From positions 1-64,000 of the forward strand of contig NZ_MSPW01000004.1 in NCBI RefSeq assembly GCF_001955655.1: a stretch of DNA of 64,000 nt, in the 5' to 3' direction. The stretch comes from Viridibacillus arenosi (GTDB taxonomy: Bacteria > Bacillota > Bacilli > Bacillales_A > Planococcaceae). The notes under the pieces are model-generated. The model was not told the origin of the DNA, searched no databases, and worked only from the letters and a program-made list of their open reading frames with translations. The translations under genes and the position numbers were made by a program. Shown here one piece after another: positions 59,177-64,000 of this stretch. Within the stretch, counting starts at the first letter, position 1. Each line of letters starts with the position of its first letter.

Positions 59177-60070
59177 ATGACGACTTTATCAAATATGGAA
59201 GAGCAAGTAACTAAGCCTAAAAAGATGGAAAGTAATTTTATTTCTTTAACTAAAAGATTATTGAAAAATAAACTAGCAGTTATAGGATTACTAATTATTA
59301 TAGTACAAATTTTAATGGCGATATTTGCTCCAATGGTTACATGGCATGATCCGATTAAGCAGAATCTTGCACAAAGCGAATTACCTATTTTTTCAGAAGG
59401 TCATTGGTTAGGAACTGATAACTATGGTCGAGATGTTTGGTCAAGAATTGTATACGGTGTTCGAATTTCATTATTAGTAGCTATTTCATCCGTGTCACTA
59501 GGCTTGGTAGGAGGATTGATACTAGGTTTATTGGCAGGATATTACAAAAAGTTAGATGGATTCCTTATGAGAATTGTTGACCTATTATTTGCTTTTCCCG
59601 GAACACTATTAGCAATGTTAATTATTGCTATGTTAGGAGCAAGTCTAGTGACAGTTACGATTGCGATTAGTGTCTGGTCTATTCCTGCATGTGCGCGTAT
59701 TGTCAGAGGGTCTGCCCTTTCTATAAAAGAAAAAGAATATATTATGGCTATGCGGTCTCTTGGAGCATCCGATTTTAGAATAATATTTAAACATATTTTA
59801 CCGAACTCATTCGCGCCAATTATTGTATTTGCAACAATGCGAATGGCTACAGCCATTTTATCTACCGCTTCACTAAGTTATTTAGGTCTTGGTGCTCAGC
59901 CACCTAGTCCTGAATGGGGGGCAATGATTGCTCAAGGACAAGCTTTTATGTGGACTTCGCCACATTTAACTATTGTCCCAGGAATAGCTATAATGTTAAC
60001 CGTTTTTGCATTTAATGTTGTTGGTGACGGATTGCGTGATGCGCTTGATCCGAATATGGATATTCATTAA
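59177..60070 (+). CDS. Peptide ABC transporter permease (DppC/OppC type)
   Basis: 297-aa, six-helix permease. N-terminal cytoplasmic segment then FAPMVTWHDPIKQNL and HWLGTDNYGRDVWSRIVYGVRISL, the OppC_N signature. The EAA loop is YIMAMRSLGASDFRIIFKHILPNSFAPI. AGAGGAGGAC lies 6-7 nt before the ATG, 15 bp after dppB-like gene. Confidence 0.94.
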   Translation: MTTLSNMEEQVTKPKKMESNFISLTKRLLKNKLAVIGLLIIIVQILMAIFAPMVTWHDPIKQNLAQSELPIFSEGHWLGTDNYGRDVWSRIVYGVRISLLVAISSVSLGLVGGLILGLLAGYYKKLDGFLMRIVDLLFAFPGTLLAMLIIAMLGASLVTVTIAISVWSIPACARIVRGSALSIKEKEYIMAMRSLGASDFRIIFKHILPNSFAPIIVFATMRMATAILSTASLSYLGLGAQPPSPEWGAMIAQGQAFMWTSPHLTIVPGIAIMLTVFAFNVVGDGLRDALDPNMDIH

Positions 60071-60089
60071 GTTATGGGGAGGAAAAGAA

Positions 60090-61628
60090 ATGAAACAAAA
60101 TCTAGTGTTTTTACTTTTACTACTAATGTCTATTATTTTAGCAGCATGTGGAAAATCCAGTTCAGCTCCATCAGGGGGGGCTAATGCAGATGGATCAATT
60201 GATAAGTTTGTGTACGCTTCTACCGCTGATGTCGCTGGTCTATCTCCGATTTTAACAAATGATTCTATATCAGCAAACGTGCAAGAGCATGTTTATGAAA
60301 CGTTATTTAACCGCAATTCTGAAACTGGAGAAATCACACCAAAATTAGCAGAGTCTTATGAAAATACAGATGAAAATACTTGGATGATTAAACTTCGAAA
60401 AGATGTAAAGTTTCATGATGGTACACCTTTCAATGCAGAAGCAGTAAAGTATACATTCGATAAATTGCGTGATCCAGCAACTGCTGCTCCTCGTGCATCT
60501 CTACTAGAACCAGTAGATGAAATTAATGTAATTAATGAATATGAGATTAAAATTAAAACGAAGTACCCATATGGCCCATTCTTAGCTTCTTTAGCTCATA
60601 CAAATGCTGCTATAGTGAGCCCTACCGCTGATAAAAAACAAGATTTAATGAAAGAACCTGTAGGTACAGGGCCATTTAAGTTTGTAAGTTATACGCCAGG
60701 CGATGAAGTAGTTTTAGAGGCTAATGATGAATACCGTGATGGTACACCAGCAATTCAACAACTAGTTTTCAAGGTAGTGCCTGAGGTCTCAACAGCTATA
60801 TCTATGTTACAAACAGGTGAAGTTGACTTTATTGATAATTTGCCAAGTGAACAAATTAGTCGTATTGATTCTCTAAAAAATATTGATGTAACAAAGAAAA
60901 ATGGCAGTTCAATTTATTACCTAACTGTTAATCATTCTATTAAAGAAAATCAAGATCCTGAGTTGCGAAAAGCAATAGCAGCCGCGATTGATCGTGATGC
61001 GTTTGTATCAAAATTAAATGGTCTAGGCGTACGCAGTGACAGTGTTTTAGGACCAGAGATTTTTGGATATGAAAAGGACAAGGATTCCGCTGGACAAGCC
61101 TATGACCCTGAGCTAGCAAAATCATTAGTAGATAAAAATGGATATTCAAATCGTCCAATTAAACTTTTAACAGCAAACAGAGCAAACTTTATTTTAATGG
61201 CTGAGATTGTACAAGCGCAATTAACAGAAGCGGGTTTTAAAGTTCAAATAGAAACTATGGAATGGGCAGCTTTCTTAGATACTGCTAGAGCAGGAGAATA
61301 CGATATTACTTTCTTAAGCTGGGCTAACTTAACACAAGATGGGTCTGAAATGTTATATCCAAATCTGCATAGCGATAATATTAAAGAATCCAATCGTACA
61401 AAATATAGTAATAAGAAATTCGATGAACTTGTAGATGCTTCTCGAGAAACGATTGACCAAGATAAGCGATTAGAATATCTTAATCAAGCAAATGGTTTAT
61501 TGTTAGAGGATAACGCTGTAGTCGTTATGTATCATGGTGTTGTGACAGCGGCAATGAACAATAAATATGAGGGATTAATATTAGAACCTAATGGAAAATG
61601 GTTATTAAAAGATGTGAAAAGAAAGTAG
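60090..61628 (+). CDS. Peptide-binding lipoprotein (SBP family 5)
   Basis: 512-aa solute-binding lipoprotein. The signal peptide ends in the lipobox LAAC (Cys20 of MKQNLVFLLLLLMSIILAAC). Family-5 features are AGLSPILTNDSISANVQEHVYETLF, WMIKLRKDVKFHDGTPFNAEAVKYTF and EPVGTGPFKFVSYTPGDEVVLEAN. GGGGAGG precedes the ATG at 60090; the frame from 60006 overlaps the upstream permease and lacks a ribosome binding site. Ligand unknown; gamma-glutamyl peptide or glutathione is plausible from the downstream gene. Confidence 0.93.
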   Translation: MKQNLVFLLLLLMSIILAACGKSSSAPSGGANADGSIDKFVYASTADVAGLSPILTNDSISANVQEHVYETLFNRNSETGEITPKLAESYENTDENTWMIKLRKDVKFHDGTPFNAEAVKYTFDKLRDPATAAPRASLLEPVDEINVINEYEIKIKTKYPYGPFLASLAHTNAAIVSPTADKKQDLMKEPVGTGPFKFVSYTPGDEVVLEANDEYRDGTPAIQQLVFKVVPEVSTAISMLQTGEVDFIDNLPSEQISRIDSLKNIDVTKKNGSSIYYLTVNHSIKENQDPELRKAIAAAIDRDAFVSKLNGLGVRSDSVLGPEIFGYEKDKDSAGQAYDPELAKSLVDKNGYSNRPIKLLTANRANFILMAEIVQAQLTEAGFKVQIETMEWAAFLDTARAGEYDITFLSWANLTQDGSEMLYPNLHSDNIKESNRTKYSNKKFDELVDASRETIDQDKRLEYLNQANGLLLEDNAVVVMYHGVVTAAMNNKYEGLILEPNGKWLLKDVKRK

Positions 61629-61636
61629 GGTAATTT

Positions 61637-62647
61637 ATGAGGGAGACATTGTTGGAAGTGAATAACTTAATTACTGAATTCCGTACAGCTGATGGGAATG
61701 TTCAAGCTGTGCGGGATGTCTCCTTTTTTGTTAAAAAGGGAGAAACACTTTGTATTGTAGGAGAATCAGGTTGTGGCAAAAGTATAACATCTTTATCTAT
61801 CATGGGGTTACTTCCAAATAACGGTATAATTTCAGGTGGTGAGATTAAATATGAAAATCAAGCTATCCATGCATTAAATGCTGAAGAAAAGAGAAAATTG
61901 CGTGGATCAAAAATTTCAATGATATTCCAAGAACCTATGACCGCATTGAATCCTGTATTAACAATAGGTTACCAATTAAGAGAACCTTTCATGTTGCATC
62001 ACAAAGTAAATAAAAAGCAAGCTAATATACAAGGAATAGAGTTATTAAAACAAGTAGGTATTCCATACCCTGAAAAACGGATGAAGCAATATCCACATGA
62101 ATTAAGTGGTGGAATGAGACAACGTGTCATGATTGCACTTGCCTTAGCTGGAAACCCTGGTTTACTCATTGCTGATGAGCCAACTACTGCCTTAGATGTG
62201 ACTATACAAGCTCAAATTCTCGATTTAATCAATTCGCTTAAAGAAAAATTAGATATGGGCGTTATGTTTATTACCCATGATATGGGTGTTGTGGCAGAAG
62301 TTGCGGATCGAGTGATGGTTATGTATGGAGGAAAGAAAATTGAAGAAGGATCAGTAGAAGAAATATTTAATCAACCTCGTCATCCATATACAATAGGCTT
62401 GTTAAACTCCGTGCCCAATGTTGATGACCCTGAGTTTGAGTTAGAACCAATACCTGGATCGTTACCAAGTTTAACAGAGCAGATTTCAGGTTGTAGATTC
62501 CATCCAAGATGTCAATTCGCTACAGAGCAGTGTAGAATCACAGCACCTACTGAATTTGAAATTGGAAATGATCATAATGTAAGCTGTTGGTTGGTCGAAG
62601 AGGAGGCGAGTAATAATGGTAGAGCAATTGGAGTTGCAAAAGCGTAA
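61637..62647 (+). CDS. Peptide ABC transporter ATP-binding protein (DppD/OppD type)
   Basis: 336-aa ATPase. Walker A GESGCGKSITSL, signature LSGGMRQRVMIALAL, Walker B LLIADEPTTALDVTIQAQIL, H-loop FITHDMGV. The C-terminal oligopeptide domain has a Cys-rich SGCRFHPRCQFATEQC motif that can bind an iron-sulfur cluster. Starts 8 bp after the binding-protein gene; overlaps the next ATPase gene by 32 bp. Confidence 0.94.
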   Translation: MRETLLEVNNLITEFRTADGNVQAVRDVSFFVKKGETLCIVGESGCGKSITSLSIMGLLPNNGIISGGEIKYENQAIHALNAEEKRKLRGSKISMIFQEPMTALNPVLTIGYQLREPFMLHHKVNKKQANIQGIELLKQVGIPYPEKRMKQYPHELSGGMRQRVMIALALAGNPGLLIADEPTTALDVTIQAQILDLINSLKEKLDMGVMFITHDMGVVAEVADRVMVMYGGKKIEEGSVEEIFNQPRHPYTIGLLNSVPNVDDPEFELEPIPGSLPSLTEQISGCRFHPRCQFATEQCRITAPTEFEIGNDHNVSCWLVEEEASNNGRAIGVAKA

Positions 62648-63632
62648 AATAATTCTTAAATTGAATGGTGTAAAAAAATATTTTCCTATTAAAAGTGGAT
62701 TATTAAGACGTGTACAAAATCATGTCAAAGCTGTAGAATCGGTAAATTTAGAATTATATGAAGGCGAGAGTTTAGGCGTAGTAGGCGAGTCAGGATGTGG
62801 AAAATCAACATTAGGCAGAGCAATACTAGGCTTAGAGCCTTTAACTGAAGGTAAAATTAGTTTTCGCGATGAAGAGATACAAGATCTCAAGAGAAAAGAA
62901 AAGCTAAGGTTTGTTAAGGAAATGCAAATGATTTTCCAAGATCCCTTTGCTTCTTTGGACCCGAGACAACGAGTTGGAGATGCACTAAGTGAAGTATTTT
63001 CAATTCATACAAACATGGGGGCAAGAGAACGTAAAGAAGCAGTTCTTAAGTTATTAGGAGAAGTAGGCTTAAAAGAAGAGCACTATGACAGATATCCACA
63101 TGAATTTAGTGGCGGGCAGCGCCAAAGGATTGGCATTGCAAGGGCAATTGCTCTTAATCCCTCTTTTATTATTTGTGATGAAGCGGTATCAGCCTTAGAT
63201 GTATCAGTACAAGCGCAAGTACTAAAGTTATTGAAGACATTACAAGAAAAATATCACTTATCCTATATGTTCATTTCACATGATTTAGGTGTAGTTCGAT
63301 ACTTTTGCAATCGTGTACTTGTAATGTATTTAGGGAATACAGTTGAGTTGGCAGAAGTTGAGGAACTTTTTAAAGAACCTCTTCATCCATATACTCAGGC
63401 GTTATTATCTGCGATTCCAAGACCATCTGTCAACACTAAAGTTCAACGGGTACGACTTCAAGGAGATTTGCCAAATCCAGCAAATCCACCGACAGGTTGT
63501 CCATTCCATACAAGATGTCCGGTAGTAAAAGATATTTGTAAAACAGAAAAACCACAGTGGGAAGAATATACAAGCGGTCACTTCGTAGCATGTCATTATG
63601 CTGGGACTAGTATTGTGTCAGGAGAGGTATAA
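62616..63632 (+). CDS. Peptide ABC transporter ATP-binding protein (DppF/OppF type)
   Basis: 338-aa ATPase. Walker A GESGCGKSTLGRA, MIFQDPFASLDPRQ Q-loop, signature FSGGQRQRIGIARAIAL, Walker B FIICDEAVSALDVSVQAQVL, H-loop FISHDLGV. C-terminal Cys motif TGCPFHTRCPVVKDIC. AGAGGAGGCG lies about 8 nt before the ATG inside the preceding gene. It forms the ATPase heterodimer with the DppD-type protein. Confidence 0.94.
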   Translation: MVEQLELQKRKIILKLNGVKKYFPIKSGLLRRVQNHVKAVESVNLELYEGESLGVVGESGCGKSTLGRAILGLEPLTEGKISFRDEEIQDLKRKEKLRFVKEMQMIFQDPFASLDPRQRVGDALSEVFSIHTNMGARERKEAVLKLLGEVGLKEEHYDRYPHEFSGGQRQRIGIARAIALNPSFIICDEAVSALDVSVQAQVLKLLKTLQEKYHLSYMFISHDLGVVRYFCNRVLVMYLGNTVELAEVEELFKEPLHPYTQALLSAIPRPSVNTKVQRVRLQGDLPNPANPPTGCPFHTRCPVVKDICKTEKPQWEEYTSGHFVACHYAGTSIVSGEV

Positions 63633-63634
63633 AA

Positions 63635-64000
63635 ATGGATCATTTATTTCACCCGTTCACGGGAAAACGTCATACTGTATTTGGCAGAAAAGGTATGGTG
63701 GCAACTTCACAACCATTAGCTGCTCAAGCAGGACTAGAAATCTTACAAAAAGGCGGGAATGCAATTGATGCTGCTATTGCAACAGCGGCTGCATTAACAG
63801 TTGTAGAACCAACTTCAAATGGTATTGGTGGAGATGCCTTCGCATTAGTTTGGACTAAGGATCAACTACATGGTCTAAATGCATCGGGGCCTGCTCCAAA
63901 GTCAATCTCAGTTGAGAAATTACGGGAAAAAGGGTATGAAAAGATCCCTACATATGGCGTATTACCAGTTACAGTTCCTGGTGTACCAGCCGGTTGGGTA
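63635..64000 (+). CDS. ggt: Gamma-glutamyltransferase, N-terminal part (runs off the window)
   Basis: 122 codons, open to the window end. It starts MDHLFHPFTGKRHTVFGRKG; MVATSQPLAAQAGLEILQKGGNAIDAAIATAAALTVVEPTSNGIGGDAF is the diagnostic N-terminal region of gamma-glutamyltransferases. The catalytic Thr at the self-cleavage site lies outside. The enzyme cleaves glutathione and other gamma-glutamyl peptides. It starts 2 bp after the transporter operon with a GGAGAGG ribosome binding site, so uptake and breakdown are linked. No signal peptide is apparent, suggesting a cytoplasmic form. Confidence 0.9.
   Translation, partial: MDHLFHPFTGKRHTVFGRKGMVATSQPLAAQAGLEILQKGGNAIDAAIATAAALTVVEPTSNGIGGDAFALVWTKDQLHGLNASGPAPKSISVEKLREKGYEKIPTYGVLPVTVPGVPAGWV

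Noticed and set aside
1-64000. Prophage, insertion sequence, CRISPR or tRNA genes
   Set aside because: No transposase, integrase, phage structural gene, repeat-spacer pattern or tRNA cloverleaf was seen while reading both strands.

Overview
The window is a 64 kb piece of a low-GC Gram-positive chromosome. Strong AGGAGG-type ribosome binding sites, frequent TTG and GTG starts, and gene families such as CsoR/CopZ/CopA, MrpA-G, KdpFABC with KdpD/KdpE, DesK, YetF, CD3324, DUF6509 and BceAB/YxeA point to the Bacillales, most likely a Lysinibacillus/Solibacillus-like member of the Planococcaceae. The genus is inferred from gene content. No prophage, transposase, CRISPR array or tRNA was seen. The first ~41 bases are the 3' end of a 5S rRNA, so the window starts just downstream of an rRNA operon.

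Layout. 0.2-4.6 kb: small metabolic and regulatory genes (dienelactone-hydrolase-like protein, GntR regulator with a DUF1648 membrane protein, a heme-copper-oxidase-like small protein, a CD3324 regulator, a FusB-type EF-G-binding protein). 4.8-14.2 kb: metal island with csoR, copZ, copA, two histidine-rich exported proteins, a glutaredoxin-like protein, a sirohaem/4Fe-4S reductase-like protein, czrA-czcD, and an orphan desK. Three CsoR-type boxes of identical geometry occur here. 14.2-21.8 kb: transporters, acetyltransferase, an overlapping PfkB kinase/phosphatase pair, YetF, Fsr-type exporter, a KdpD-like universal stress protein, and a decayed PHP-domain gene. 22.2-28.0 kb: complete Mrp Na+/H+ antiporter operon. 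28.1-36.3 kb: kdpDE and, divergently, kdpFABC, with a 29-residue membrane protein in front of kdpF and a perfect inverted repeat in the intergenic region.

36.5-42.4 kb: acetyltransferase, a MacB-type ABC exporter with two small membrane proteins, and a convergent two-component system. 42.6-53.9 kb: mixed housekeeping genes (NTF2-like, NmrA-like, ankyrin, phosphoesterase, FAD monooxygenase, a 438-aa protein of unknown family, glutamate/dicarboxylate symporter, TauE, AlaX editing protein, DUF6509, VanZ-RDD). 54.0-57.1 kb: a BceAB-type peptide-resistance transporter with YxeA but no adjacent two-component system. 57.5-64.0 kb: an Lrp-type regulator followed by a complete peptide ABC transporter and the start of a gamma-glutamyltransferase gene, which together suggest uptake and breakdown of gamma-glutamyl peptides or glutathione.

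The strongest themes are metal (Cu, Zn) and monovalent cation (Na+, K+) homeostasis. The most interesting unexplained items are: the CsoR-type box in front of the reductase-like gene; a CsoR-type promoter that drives no ORF; the extra Kdp small protein; an ATG-TAA start-stop element before the unknown 438-aa gene; and a palindrome-rich, structured interval near 3.2-3.5 kb.
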